A stretch of DNA of 40,413 bases from positions 1 through 40,413 of the forward strand of contig JACQFL010000017.1 of assembly GCA_016200085.1 (NCBI GenBank), read 5' to 3'. Origin of the DNA: Candidatus Rokuibacteriota bacterium (GTDB taxonomy: Bacteria > Methylomirabilota > Methylomirabilia > Rokubacteriales > CSP1-6). A program made the translations under genes and the position numbers. The notes under the pieces were generated by a model, which saw only the letters and a program-made list of their open reading frames with translations, did no database searches and was not told the DNA's origin. Shown piece by piece: positions 15,501 through 24,214 of this stretch. The first letter of the stretch is position 1, and every line of letters begins with the position of its first letter.

Positions 15501-18479
15501 ATGAATCGACGCGACTTCTTCAAGATCGTCACCACCACCGGCGCCGTGGCCACCCTGTCGGGCTGCCAGCAGGCGTCGGAGAAGATCCTGCCGCTGGTGG
15601 TGCCGAACGAGCAGATCGTGCCGGGCGTCGCCTCGTACTTCGCCACGGTCTGCCGCGAATGCCCGGCAGGCTGCGGGGTGCTCGCGAAGAACCGCGAGGG
15701 CCGCGTGGTGAAGCTCGAGGGCAATCCCGACCATCCGGTGAATCGCGGCGCGCTGTGCGCGCGCGGCCAGGCGGCCCTGCAGGGCGCCTACCATCCCGAT
15801 CGCTTCGCCGGCCCGCAGCGCCGCGACGGCTCCGCCTGGAAGGCCGTGAGCTGGGACGACGCCCTCAAGCCGGTGGCGGCGAAGCTCGGCGAGCTGCGCC
15901 AGGCGGGCCGGGGACGCGCGATCGCGCTGGTGTCCCAGCTGGAGAACGGCAGCCTCGGGGCCCTGATGGACCGCTGGGGCCAGGCGCTCGGCGCCCGGCG
16001 CGTGGCCTTCGAGCCCTTCGCCTACGAAGCCCTCCGCGCCGCCAACCGCCAGGTGTTCGGCCGCGACGCCATCCCGGAATACGCGTTCGAGGATGCCGAG
16101 GTGATCGTCTCCTTCGGCGCGGACTGGGCGGAGACGTGGCTCGGCAACGTCGAGTACCCGCGCCGGTTCGTCAAGATGCACGGCTTCGCGGACGGCCGCG
16201 CCGGCACGTACATCCACATCGAGCCGCGGCAGTCGCTCACCGCGGCGAACGCGGACCAGTGGATCCGCAACGCGCCGGGCACCGAGGCCCTGATCGCCCA
16301 GGCGCTGCTCGCGCTGATCGCCGAGGGCGGGCATGGCAAGGAAGGGCCGGGCAAGGAGCGACGGGGCAAGGACGCCCACGCCGCGAGCCGCCAGGGCGCG
16401 GTGAGCGCGGCGAGCATCGACGTCAACGCCGTCGCGCAGGCGAGCGGCGTCAGCGTCGAGACGCTCAAGCACGTCGCGCACGCGCTGGTCCAGGCCCGGC
16501 CGGGGCTCGTCGTCGGCGGCGGGATGGCGACCACGGGCAGTCACGCGGTGGCGACCCTGGTGGCGATCAACCATCTGAACGCGGCAATCGGCGCCGTCGG
16601 CAAGACCGTGCGCTTCGGCGGCGACTCCGCCTACGCGCGCGTCACGCCGTACGCCGACGTGGCCGCGCTCGTGCAGGCGATGGGCGCCGGCGAGATCGAG
16701 GTCCTGCTCCTCGGCCCCGGGGTCAACCCGGCCTTCACGCTGCCGGGCGGCCTCAAGGTCGCGGAGGCGATCAAGAGAGTGGGTCTGGTAATCAGCTTCG
16801 CCAACCAGCCCGACGAGACGACGGCGCTCGCCCACGTCGTGCTCTCCGACACCCACTGGCTCGAGACGTGGGGCGACTACAGCCCGCGCGAGGGCGTCAC
16901 CGGCGTGATGCAGCCGACGATGATGCCCGTGCGCGACTCGCGCCCGATCGGCGACACCCTGATCGCGCTCGGCCGCGCGGCGCTCGGCAGCGAGGAGGGC
17001 AAGGGGCCGCTGCCGTGGGCCGGTCTCGACGCCTACTTCAAGTCCGTGTGGGAGCCGGTGGCCAAGGACCGGTGGGCGGCGGTGCTGCACCAGGGCGGCG
17101 TGTGGAAGGAGACCGCCGCCGCCGCGGTGACAGCCAAGCCCGTGGCCGTGGCGGCCGCGCCCGCGAAGCTCGATGGCGACGCCGGCGGCCTGGCCCTCAT
17201 CGCGTACCCCTCGTTGCGCTTCTACGACGGGCGCGGCGCCAGCCGCGCGTGGCTGCAGGAGGCGCCGGACGCGATGACGCAGGTGGGCTGGGACGCCTGG
17301 GTCGAGATCCCGGCGGAGCGGGCGCGCCAGCTCGGCATCGTCCGGGGCGACGTGGTGAAGGTCTCGTCCCCGCACGGCGCCATCGAGCTGCCGGCCTACG
17401 TGTCGCCCACGCTCCATCCTGCCGCCGTCGCGATCCCGATCGGCCATCGCTACGCCCCGTACTTCACGCGCCTGCTGGCCTCGCGCGGGCCCAACGGCAG
17501 CACGATGCCGTACGTGCAGGAGGCGCCGACGTCGATGAACCCGATGGCGCTGCTGCCCGGGGTCCCCGACGCCGCCTCCGGCGGCCCGAGCTTCCTCAGC
17601 GTGCGGGTGACCCTCAGCCGGACGGGCGCGCGGCGGCCGCTGGCCGTGTACCAGGCCACCCACGATCAGGAGGAGCGTGAGATCGCCCAGGAGGTGCCGC
17701 TGGCCGCCGCCCGCGAGCAGGCGCTGCGGGGCCGGCCCGCCGCGCACGCCGAGCTGAGCATGTATCCGCCGCAGCACTATCCGGGGTACCGCTGGGGCCT
17801 GGCCATCGACGTGGACCGGTGCGTGGGCTGCTCGGCCTGCGTGGTGGCGTGCATCGCCGAGAACAACGTCCCGGTGGTGGGCAAGGCGGACGCGGCCTAC
17901 GGGCGCCAGGTGCACTGGCTCAGGATCGAGCGGTGGGCCGAAGGGCCCGCCGAGCATCCGACCAACATGTTCCTGCCCATGCTCTGCGTGCACTGCGAGG
18001 TCGCGCCGTGCGAGCCGGTGTGCCCGGTGTTCGCGGCGTACCGCACGGAGGAAGGGCTCAACGCGCAGGTCTACAACCGCTGCGTGGGCACCCGGTACTG
18101 CGGCAACAACTGCCCGTACCACGTGCGGCGCTTCAACTGGTTCAACTTCCAGTTCCCCGAGCCGCTGAACGTGCAGCTGAACCCCGACGTGACCGTCCGC
18201 CAGCTCGGCGTGATGGAGAAGTGCACGATGTGCATCCAGCGCATCGTCGCCGGCAAGGACCACGCGCGCGACGAGAAGCGCGCCGTGCGGGATGGCGACA
18301 TCCTGACGGCCTGCCAGCAGACCTGCCCGACCCAGGCCATCACGTTCGGCAACCTCAAGGATCCCCAGAGCACGGTCACCACGCTGCAGCGCTCGCCGCG
18401 GTCCTACGGCGTGCTGGAGGAGCTCGGCACGCGGCCGTCGGTGCGCCACCTCAAGAAGGTCGTGCGAGAGCACGCCTGA
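15501..18479 (+). CDS. actB: Alternative complex III subunit ActB, molybdopterin-like domain fused to ferredoxin domain
   Basis: This 992-aa periplasmic subunit of ACIII carries electrons to the cytochromes. Residues 3-8 (RRDFFK) give a Tat signal with a lipobox ending at C22 (LSGC). The first about 750 residues resemble the Mo-bisPGD oxidoreductase fold, with VCRECPAGCGVL and C at RGALCARG for an FeS cluster; in characterised ACIII this domain binds no molybdenum. From about residue 770 comes an HybA/PsrB-like part with four FeS sites (CVGCSACVVAC, CVHCEVAPCEPVC, CVGTRYCGNNC, CTMCI...CQQTC). A low-complexity basic insert (HGKEGPGKERRGKD) lies near residue 278. Its stop overlaps the actC start. 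Confidence 0.95.
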   Translation: MNRRDFFKIVTTTGAVATLSGCQQASEKILPLVVPNEQIVPGVASYFATVCRECPAGCGVLAKNREGRVVKLEGNPDHPVNRGALCARGQAALQGAYHPDRFAGPQRRDGSAWKAVSWDDALKPVAAKLGELRQAGRGRAIALVSQLENGSLGALMDRWGQALGARRVAFEPFAYEALRAANRQVFGRDAIPEYAFEDAEVIVSFGADWAETWLGNVEYPRRFVKMHGFADGRAGTYIHIEPRQSLTAANADQWIRNAPGTEALIAQALLALIAEGGHGKEGPGKERRGKDAHAASRQGAVSAASIDVNAVAQASGVSVETLKHVAHALVQARPGLVVGGGMATTGSHAVATLVAINHLNAAIGAVGKTVRFGGDSAYARVTPYADVAALVQAMGAGEIEVLLLGPGVNPAFTLPGGLKVAEAIKRVGLVISFANQPDETTALAHVVLSDTHWLETWGDYSPREGVTGVMQPTMMPVRDSRPIGDTLIALGRAALGSEEGKGPLPWAGLDAYFKSVWEPVAKDRWAAVLHQGGVWKETAAAAVTAKPVAVAAAPAKLDGDAGGLALIAYPSLRFYDGRGASRAWLQEAPDAMTQVGWDAWVEIPAERARQLGIVRGDVVKVSSPHGAIELPAYVSPTLHPAAVAIPIGHRYAPYFTRLLASRGPNGSTMPYVQEAPTSMNPMALLPGVPDAASGGPSFLSVRVTLSRTGARRPLAVYQATHDQEEREIAQEVPLAAAREQALRGRPAAHAELSMYPPQHYPGYRWGLAIDVDRCVGCSACVVACIAENNVPVVGKADAAYGRQVHWLRIERWAEGPAEHPTNMFLPMLCVHCEVAPCEPVCPVFAAYRTEEGLNAQVYNRCVGTRYCGNNCPYHVRRFNWFNFQFPEPLNVQLNPDVTVRQLGVMEKCTMCIQRIVAGKDHARDEKRAVRDGDILTACQQTCPTQAITFGNLKDPQSTVTTLQRSPRSYGVLEELGTRPSVRHLKKVVREHA

Positions 18480-19831
18480 TGGCCACCCCGGGCACGCGCG
18501 CGCCCGCGCCGACCTACGCCGACGTCAATCGCGACGTCCTGCGGACCCTGGCGCCGCCGGGCAACCTCTACTTCGGCTGGATGTGCGTGGTGGGCCTGCT
18601 CCTGGCCGCCGGCTTCCTGGCCTGGACGTGGCAGATCTACATCGGCATGGGCGCCGCGGGCAAGCGCGCGCCCCAGATGTGGGCGATGTACATCACCACT
18701 TTCGTCTTCTGGATCGGTATCGGCCACGCGGGCACGCTGATCTCCGCCGTCCTCTATCTGTTCCGGGCGCGCTGGCGGACCTCGATCTACCGCGCCGCCG
18801 AGGCCATGACGATCTTCGCGGTCCTGACCGCCGGCCTGTTCCCGCTCATCCACGCGGGCCGGATGTGGTTCGCGTACTTCCTGATGCCCTACGCCAACCA
18901 GCGGTACCTGTGGCCGAACTTCCGGTCGCCGCTGGTCTGGGACGTGTTCGCGATCTCGACGTACCTCAGCATCAGCACGGTCTTCTTCATCGTGGGGCTG
19001 GTGCCCGACATCGCGGCGCTGCGCGACGCCTCCACGGGCTGGCGCCGGCGGATCTACGCGGTGCTCTCGCTCGGCTGGGAGGGGTCGGACAACCAGTGGC
19101 GCCACTACCGCCGCGGCTACGGCCTGCTCGCCGCGCTGGCCACGCCGCTCGTGCTCTCCGTGCACAGCGTGGTGTCGTGGGACTTCGCGATGGCCCTCGT
19201 CCCCGGCTGGCACTCGACGCTCTTCGCGCCCTTCTTCGTCGACGGCGCGATCTTCTCGGGCTTCGCCATGGTGGTGGTGCTGGTGCTCCCCATGCGCCAC
19301 TTCTTCCGGCTGCACGCCTACATCACCGACCGGCACCTGGACGCCATGGCCAAGCTGATCCTCGTCACCGGCATGGTGCTGACCTACTTCTACATCTGCG
19401 AGATCTTCACCGCGTGGTACAGCGGCGACGTCTTCGAGCGGGCCTCGCTCTTCTGGAAGGTGACGAAGAGCTACGCCTGGGCGCTGTGGCTCATGTACTT
19501 CTGCAACTGCGTCTCGCCGCTCATCCTGTTCTTCCGGCGGGCGCGGACCAACGTGGTCGTGCTCTACGCCGTGTCGATCCTCGTGCTCATCGGGATGTGG
19601 TTCGAGCGGTTCAACATCATCGTGCCCTCCCTCGGCCACGACTTCTATCCGTACACCTGGGGCATCTACGTGCCGACGCTCACCGACTCGATGATCATCG
19701 TCGGCAGCTTCGCGTGGTTCTTCCTCCTGTTCCTCGGCTTCATCCGCGTGATGCCGTCGCTGTCGATCGTCGAGGTCAAGGAAGTGCTCGATCCCCCGCT
19801 CAAGGAAGGGGGCCATGGCGGCCACCACTGA
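18479..19831 (+). CDS. actC: Alternative complex III subunit ActC (NrfD-type membrane protein)
   Basis: This is an integral membrane quinol-binding subunit of 450 aa with about ten helices, homologous to NrfD/PsrC. The opening APPGNLYFGWMCVVGLLLAAG, FWIGIGHAGTLISAVL, HSVVSWDFAMALVPGWHST and ERFNIIVPSLGHDFYP are characteristic of ActC. ATG 18479 overlaps the actB stop as ATGA-type coupling. A histidine-containing tail (EGGHGGHH) ends the protein. Its end overlaps the actD start by 17 bases. Confidence 0.95.
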   Translation: MATPGTRAPAPTYADVNRDVLRTLAPPGNLYFGWMCVVGLLLAAGFLAWTWQIYIGMGAAGKRAPQMWAMYITTFVFWIGIGHAGTLISAVLYLFRARWRTSIYRAAEAMTIFAVLTAGLFPLIHAGRMWFAYFLMPYANQRYLWPNFRSPLVWDVFAISTYLSISTVFFIVGLVPDIAALRDASTGWRRRIYAVLSLGWEGSDNQWRHYRRGYGLLAALATPLVLSVHSVVSWDFAMALVPGWHSTLFAPFFVDGAIFSGFAMVVVLVLPMRHFFRLHAYITDRHLDAMAKLILVTGMVLTYFYICEIFTAWYSGDVFERASLFWKVTKSYAWALWLMYFCNCVSPLILFFRRARTNVVVLYAVSILVLIGMWFERFNIIVPSLGHDFYPYTWGIYVPTLTDSMIIVGSFAWFFLLFLGFIRVMPSLSIVEVKEVLDPPLKEGGHGGHH

Positions 19832-20327
19832 GACGGTGCTGGGCGTCTTCGCCCACGTCGACACCACGGTGAAAGCCCTGGAGGAGCTGCGCGCCAGGGG
19901 CTATCACGACCTCACCGTGTACACGCCCGTGCCCGTGCACGAGATCGAGGACGTGCTCGAGCGCGACCGGCCCGTCAGCCGGGTGCGCCTCTTCACGCTC
20001 ATCGGCGGGCTCACGGGGACGTGCTCGGGGTTCCTGCTCACGATCTGGTCGGCCATGCAGTGGGGCCTCGTCACCGGGGGCAAGCCGGTCGCGTCGATCC
20101 CGCCCTTCGTGATCATCGCCTTCGAGCTGACGATCCTGTTCGGCGGGCTGGCCACCGTGCTCGGCGTGGTCACCCTCGGCCGGCTGCCGCGGCTGCGCCC
20201 GACGCCCACGTACGACCCGCGCTTCACCAACGACCGCTTCGGCGTGGCCGTGCACTGCCCGCCCGGTCGGGGCGGCTCCGTGCGCGACATCCTCCGGACC
20301 GCGGGCGCCGAGGAGGTCCGGCCGTGA
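19815..20327 (+). CDS. actD: Alternative complex III subunit ActD (DUF3341)
   Basis: The product is 170 aa with two central membrane helices (VRLFTLIGGLTGTCSGFLL and PPFVIIAFELTILFGGLATV). They are flanked by cytoplasmic-type segments, VLGVFAHVDTTVKALEELRARG before and DPRFTNDRFGVAVHCP after, the latter a hallmark of DUF3341. The role in ACIII is structural. ATG 19815 lies within actC, and the last bases overlap the GTG of actE. Confidence 0.94.
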   Translation: MAATTETVLGVFAHVDTTVKALEELRARGYHDLTVYTPVPVHEIEDVLERDRPVSRVRLFTLIGGLTGTCSGFLLTIWSAMQWGLVTGGKPVASIPPFVIIAFELTILFGGLATVLGVVTLGRLPRLRPTPTYDPRFTNDRFGVAVHCPPGRGGSVRDILRTAGAEEVRP

Positions 20328-20830
20328 AGTACGTCTTCCTCCTCGTGCTCCTCGTGGTGGCCGGCGTCGGCGGGCTGCTGGGCGCCGTGGCGGTCCTGCG
20401 CTGGAACGACAACATGACCCAGACCGTGAAGTTCGTGCCCGGCGAGCGGAACTTCGCGATGCCGGCCGGCGTGGTCCCCCGCGGCGGCGAGCTGGTCTAC
20501 GCCAGGGAGCAGCGGGAGCTGGCCACCAGGCAGCCGAATCCCGTCAAGGCGACGGCCGAGTCGATCGCGCTGGGCAAGCAGAACTTCCAGACCTTCTGCG
20601 TGCCCTGCCACGGCGCGGAGGCCAAGGGCGGGGTCACGGGGCTGGTGGCGACGAAGTTCATCCCGCCGCCCGACCTCACCAACGCGGACCTCCAGAAGCA
20701 GCGGACGGACGGGTACTGGCACAGCTACATCATGGTGGGCGGGGCGGTGATGCCGGCCTACGGCGAGGCGGTCTCCTCGCAGGAGGCCTGGCACATGGTC
20801 AACTACCTGCGATCGGTGGCGGCGCGATGA
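20324..20830 (+). CDS. actE: Alternative complex III subunit ActE, monoheme cytochrome c
   Basis: The product is a 168-aa membrane-anchored c-type cytochrome. The start is GTG 20324 (GTGA overlap with actD). An N-terminal helix (YVFLLVLLVVAGVGGLLGA) is followed by one heme site CVPCH (about residue 90) and a downstream methionine ligand candidate in GGAVMPAYGEAVSSQEAW. As the outlet subunit it would pass electrons to a soluble carrier or directly to an oxidase. Confidence 0.93.
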   Translation: MKYVFLLVLLVVAGVGGLLGAVAVLRWNDNMTQTVKFVPGERNFAMPAGVVPRGGELVYAREQRELATRQPNPVKATAESIALGKQNFQTFCVPCHGAEAKGGVTGLVATKFIPPPDLTNADLQKQRTDGYWHSYIMVGGAVMPAYGEAVSSQEAWHMVNYLRSVAAR

Positions 20831-21909
20831 CGGCGCTCTGGGGCACGCTGGCGGCGGTGGGGGCGGTCACGTTCCTCTGGAGCCTCGCCGGGGATGCCCC
20901 GCACGCGTGGTCGATCTACCTCGTCAACGTCGTCTTCTGGTCGGGGCTGGCCGTCACCGGCCCGGCCATCGCCGCGATGATGCAGCTCACCGAGGCGCGC
21001 TGGTCGCCGAGCGTGCGTCGCATCGCGCTGACCACGGCGGGGTTCCTGCCCGTGAGCTTCGTGCTGATCCTCGTGCTGTACCTCGGGCGGGTGGTGCTCT
21101 ACCCGTGGGTCACCACCCCGATCCCCGTCAAGGCGCCCTGGCTCAACACGCCGTTCTTCTGGCTGCGCACCTTCGCCCTCGCCGCCGCCCTCTTCCTGCT
21201 GTCGTTCGCGCTCATCCGCCAGCAGCTCGCGGGCGGGGCGGCCGCGGCGGCGACGGGCAAGGCGGGGCGGGACCGCGTGTCGATCCTCGTGCTGATGCTC
21301 TGGCTGATCACGGTCTCCCTGTGGGGGTTCGACCTCGTCATGTCGCTCGACCCCCACTGGTACAGCGGCCTCTACGGCGGCTACTTCGCGGTGAGCACGC
21401 TGTACACCGGCTGCGCGCTGCTCTCCATCCTGGTGGTCCGGTCCAACGCCCGCGGGCTGACCAGCGTGCCGCCGGCCGCGGTGCAGGACGTGGCGAAGCT
21501 GCAGTTCATGTCGTCGATCCTCTGGATGTACTTCTTCTGGTCGCAGTACCTCGTCATCTGGTACGGCAACGTGCCCGTCGAGACGCGGTTCGTGGTCAAG
21601 CGCTTCCTCACCCAGCCGTGGGGCGCCCTGGCGTGGGCGGTCATGATCGTCGGCTGGCTCGTTCCCTTCGCCTACCTGCTCAAGCGGCTCACCGGCCGCC
21701 CGCCCCAGCGTCACACCCCGCTGGTCGTGGTCGCGGCGATGGCGCTGCTCGCGATCTTCTTCGAGCGCGTGCTGGTGGTCTTCCCCTCGGTCGCGCGCGA
21801 CTCGGGGCTGGTCTTCTCGCTCCGCGAGCTGCTCGTCTCGCTCGGCTTCCTCTCGCTGTTCGTGCTCGCCCGCCGCTGGTTCCTGGCCCGGTTCCGGCCG
21901 ATACTCTGA
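20827..21909 (+). CDS. actF: Alternative complex III subunit ActF (membrane protein)
   Basis: The product is 360 aa with about ten hydrophobic helices, the second large membrane subunit of ACIII. Family-like segments include LVNVVFWSGLAVTGPAIAAMM, SLWGFDLVMSLDPHWYSGLYG, SILWMYFFWSQYLVIWYGN and VFSLRELLVSLGFLSLFVL. It overlaps actE by four bases. It is the last gene of the operon: a strong hairpin follows eight bases after its stop, and no cytochrome oxidase genes follow, unlike many act clusters. Confidence 0.94.
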   Translation: MTALWGTLAAVGAVTFLWSLAGDAPHAWSIYLVNVVFWSGLAVTGPAIAAMMQLTEARWSPSVRRIALTTAGFLPVSFVLILVLYLGRVVLYPWVTTPIPVKAPWLNTPFFWLRTFALAAALFLLSFALIRQQLAGGAAAAATGKAGRDRVSILVLMLWLITVSLWGFDLVMSLDPHWYSGLYGGYFAVSTLYTGCALLSILVVRSNARGLTSVPPAAVQDVAKLQFMSSILWMYFFWSQYLVIWYGNVPVETRFVVKRFLTQPWGALAWAVMIVGWLVPFAYLLKRLTGRPPQRHTPLVVVAAMALLAIFFERVLVVFPSVARDSGLVFSLRELLVSLGFLSLFVLARRWFLARFRPIL

Positions 21910-21916
21910 TTGGACA

Positions 21917-21945
21917 TCGGGGGGAGCGGCGCTCGCTCCCCCCGA
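21917..21945 (+). terminator. Hairpin at the end of the act operon
   Basis: TCGGGGGGAGCG (21917-21928) pairs perfectly with CGCTCCCCCCGA (21934-21945) over a 5-base loop, beginning eight bases after the actF stop. The following bases are TTCCCCCC, so it lacks a U-tract. It may be a weak or factor-assisted terminator, or a 3'-end stabiliser. Confidence 0.6.
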
Positions 21946-21990
21946 TTCCCCCCTGGCGCTCCCGGGAGTGTTCACGCGCGTCAGGAAACG

Positions 21991-22100
21991 CAGGATTGCG
22001 CGGGCGGAGCCCGCGCGCGAGTTTCGGAGGGGGCCTCGACGGCCCCCTCCGAGCCGCCCCCAGGACGAAGCAGGATTGCGCGGGCGGGGCCCGCGCGCGA
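21991..22100 (+). repeat. Array of GC-rich hairpins with a 30-bp direct repeat
   Basis: A 30-base unit starting CAGGATTGCGCGGGCGG lies at 21991-22020 and again at 22071-22100, exactly 80 bases apart with one mismatch. Each copy folds into an 8-bp hairpin (GCGCGGGC with GCCCGCGC). Between them a perfect 12-bp hairpin (TCGGAGGGGGCC with GGCCCCCTCCGA, 22024-22052) stands alone. With the hairpin at 21917 this fills the 261-base gap between actF and moeA; no ORF with a plausible start is credible here. Confidence 0.75.
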
Positions 22101-22153
22101 ACGCCGTGGATTGCCGCGTGGGGCGGAGTTGTGATGCCGGTTCTTTCTTTGGC

Positions 22154-22162
22154 TGGTAGACT
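22154..22162 (+). promoter_or_regulatory. Extended -10 promoter (TGG-TAGACT) of moeA
   Basis: TG at 22154-22155 plus TAGACT at 22157-22162 is followed by only eight bases before the moeA ATG (22171). Transcription would then begin at or next to the start codon, giving a leaderless or near-leaderless mRNA. There is no clear -35 and no Shine-Dalgarno sequence. Confidence 0.45.
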
Positions 22163-22170
22163 ACCGGCCG

Positions 22171-23385
22171 ATGTTGAACGTGGAGGAAGCCCTTCAGAAG
22201 ATTCTCGAGCGGGTGGGGCCGCTGGAGACGGAGCGCGTCGACTTGCTCGCCAGTCTGGGGCGGGCGCTGGCGGAGCCGATCGTGTCGGGGCGGGAGATCC
22301 CGCCGTGGCCGAACTCGTCGATGGACGGCTACGCGCTGCGGGCGGCCGACGTGCGGGCGGGGGAGACTCGCATGCCCGTGGTCGGCCGGATCACGGCCGG
22401 GGTCATGCCGTCTCGCACGCTCGGCGCCGGCGAGACCATGCGGATCTTCACCGGCGCGCCGCTGCCCGAGGGCGCCGACGCCGTCGTCCCGCAGGAGGAC
22501 GTCCGCGTGGACGACGGTCACGTCGTGCTGCGCGGGCCGATCCCCGCGGGGGCCTTCGTGCGCCCTCGCGGCGAGGACGTCCGGCCGGGCGATCGCGTGC
22601 TCGACGCGGGCGCCGCGCTCGGGCCGGCCGAGATCGGGCTGCTCGCCGCCCTCGGCCACGGCCGCCCGCTCGTGCATCGACGGCCCCGCGTGGCGATCCT
22701 CTCGACCGGCGACGAGCTCGCCGAGCTCGGGAGCGAGCCCGGACCGGGCCAGATCCCGAACTCGAACAGCTATTCGCTCTTCGCCCAGGCGCTCGAGGCG
22801 GGCGCCGAGCCGGTGATCCTCGGCATCGCCGCCGACCGGCTGGAGACCATCGAGGAGCGGCTCACGTGGGGCCTCGGCGCCGACGTGCTGCTCTCCTCGG
22901 CGGGCGTCTCGGTCGGCGAGGCCGATCTCGTGAAGGACGCCCTCACGCGCCTGGGCGCCGAGCTGCACCTCTGGCAGGTCTCGATGCGCCCGGGCAAGCC
23001 CATCACGTTCGGCACGCTCGGACGGACCCTCGTCTTCGGGCTGCCCGGCAACCCGGTCTCGGCCATGGTCACCTTCGAGCTGTTCGTGCGCCCGGCGCTG
23101 CGCCGTCTCGCCGGGCACGCCGCCCTCATGCGCCCGCGCCTGCGCGCCCGCGCGCTCGCGCGCATCGCCAACCCCGGCGCGCGCCGCGGGTACCTGCGCG
23201 CCACCCTCGTCGACGACGGCTCCGGCTACGGCGTGCGCCTCACCGGCGATCAGGGCTCGGGCATCCTGCGGTCGATGGTCCTCGCCGACGGGCTGGCGAT
23301 CGTGCCGCCCGACACCACGCTCGAAGCCGGCCAGGAGGTCGACGTGATCGTGCTTCGCTCTCCCGTCAAGGAGCCCACGCCATGA
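22171..23385 (+). CDS. moeA: Molybdopterin molybdenumtransferase MoeA
   Basis: This enzyme inserts molybdenum into adenylylated molybdopterin; its product would be needed by FdnG. It is 404 aa. Domain order follows MoeA: an N-terminal linker, PPWPNSSMDGYALRAADV, the GETMRIFTGAPLPEGADAVVPQEDV block, the MoCF-binding domain (VAILSTGDELAEL, ILSSAGVSVGEADLVK as LLSSAGVSVGE here, GKPITFGTL, FGLPGNPVSAMVTFELFVRPALRR), and a C-terminal beta-barrel. The final bases overlap the start of the next gene (ATGA). Confidence 0.96.
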   Translation: MLNVEEALQKILERVGPLETERVDLLASLGRALAEPIVSGREIPPWPNSSMDGYALRAADVRAGETRMPVVGRITAGVMPSRTLGAGETMRIFTGAPLPEGADAVVPQEDVRVDDGHVVLRGPIPAGAFVRPRGEDVRPGDRVLDAGAALGPAEIGLLAALGHGRPLVHRRPRVAILSTGDELAELGSEPGPGQIPNSNSYSLFAQALEAGAEPVILGIAADRLETIEERLTWGLGADVLLSSAGVSVGEADLVKDALTRLGAELHLWQVSMRPGKPITFGTLGRTLVFGLPGNPVSAMVTFELFVRPALRRLAGHAALMRPRLRARALARIANPGARRGYLRATLVDDGSGYGVRLTGDQGSGILRSMVLADGLAIVPPDTTLEAGQEVDVIVLRSPVKEPTP

Positions 23386-24149
23386 GAGTGCTCGTTCCGG
23401 TGCTGGTGGCCCTCACGCTCCTGACGACGGGGTGCGCCACGCGCGCCGGCGTGCGCGCGATGCGCGCCGACCTCGACGCCGTCCGCAAGGACCTCGCCGC
23501 CGTGCGGGAGGGGCACGAGCTGAACACCAAGGAGACCGCGCGCAACATCGCGGACCTCCGCGCGATGGAGACGCGCGCGCGCGAGATCACCGACGCCCTG
23601 ACGGGGATGAGCCGTGACATGGCGCGCCTGTCCGCGCGTCTGGACGACGCGGAGAACGGCGTCAGGGCCACCCGCGCGGCGCTGGAGCAGCAGCGCGTGG
23701 CCGCCCCCCCCCCGCCGGCGCCCGCGCCCGAGCGGCCCGTGCGCGAGGCGCTGCGCCCGAACGGGGCCGATGCCGCCTACGGCTCGGCGCTCGCGTTCTT
23801 CCGCGCGCGTGAGTACGGGCAGGCCGTGCTCGACTTCACCGACTTCATCGCGCGCTTCCCCAGGCACCCGCTGGCCTCGAGCGCCCAGTTCTGGATCGGC
23901 GAGGCGTACTACGTGCAGCGCGACTACCGCCAGGCCATCGCCGAGCTGCAGAAGACCGCCGAGGTGCAAACCGCCCCGAAGGCCGCCGACGCCCTGCTCA
24001 AGATCGGCATGAGCTACGCCGCCCTCCGCGACACCGCCAGCGCCCAGCAGGCGTGGCGGCGGCTCGTGCGCGACTATCCCGACACCGAGGCCGCGGTCCG
24101 CGCCCGCGCGCTGCTCCGCGGCCGCGCGAGCACCGCGAAGGGAGCCTAG
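23382..24149 (+). CDS. cpoB: CpoB/YbgF-like TPR lipoprotein
   Basis: The product is a 255-aa periplasmic lipoprotein: signal peptide residues 1-17 and lipobox LTTGC with C18. Residues about 25-105 form a coiled coil (RADLDAVRKDLAAVREG and onward). A proline-rich linker (PPPPAPAPERP) follows, then C-terminal TPR repeats starting AAYGSALAFFRAREYGQAVLDF. This is the layout of CpoB/YbgF, the Tol-Pal-associated coordinator of outer membrane constriction, though YbgF is normally not a lipoprotein and tol-pal genes are not next to it. The lipidation therefore sets it apart; a generic outer-membrane TPR lipoprotein is the alternative. Confidence 0.8.
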   Translation: MRVLVPVLVALTLLTTGCATRAGVRAMRADLDAVRKDLAAVREGHELNTKETARNIADLRAMETRAREITDALTGMSRDMARLSARLDDAENGVRATRAALEQQRVAAPPPPAPAPERPVREALRPNGADAAYGSALAFFRAREYGQAVLDFTDFIARFPRHPLASSAQFWIGEAYYVQRDYRQAIAELQKTAEVQTAPKAADALLKIGMSYAALRDTASAQQAWRRLVRDYPDTEAAVRARALLRGRASTAKGA

Positions 24150-24200
24150 TCCTCACGAGCCGTATCCGTTCCGGCTCTCCCGGCGCGCGCGGCGATTCGG

Positions 24201-24206
24201 TATACT
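24201..24206 (+). promoter_or_regulatory. -10 promoter element (TATACT) of dprA
   Basis: TATACT at 24201-24206, in the context CGGTATACTG, lies eight bases before the probable TTG start of dprA. This is the same spacing as at moeA. No strong -35 is visible. Confidence 0.4.
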
Positions 24207-24214
24207 GCGCGGCC

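Noticed and set aside
15501..17760. ActB as an active molybdenum oxidoreductase
   Set aside because: The fold is molybdopterin-like, but it lies within a complete ACIII operon and is fused to the HybA-like part, as in ActB, which is known not to carry molybdenum.
21991..22100. CRISPR-like repeat pair
   Set aside because: Only two copies, each with an internal palindrome, a large hairpin rather than a unique spacer between them, and no cas genes.
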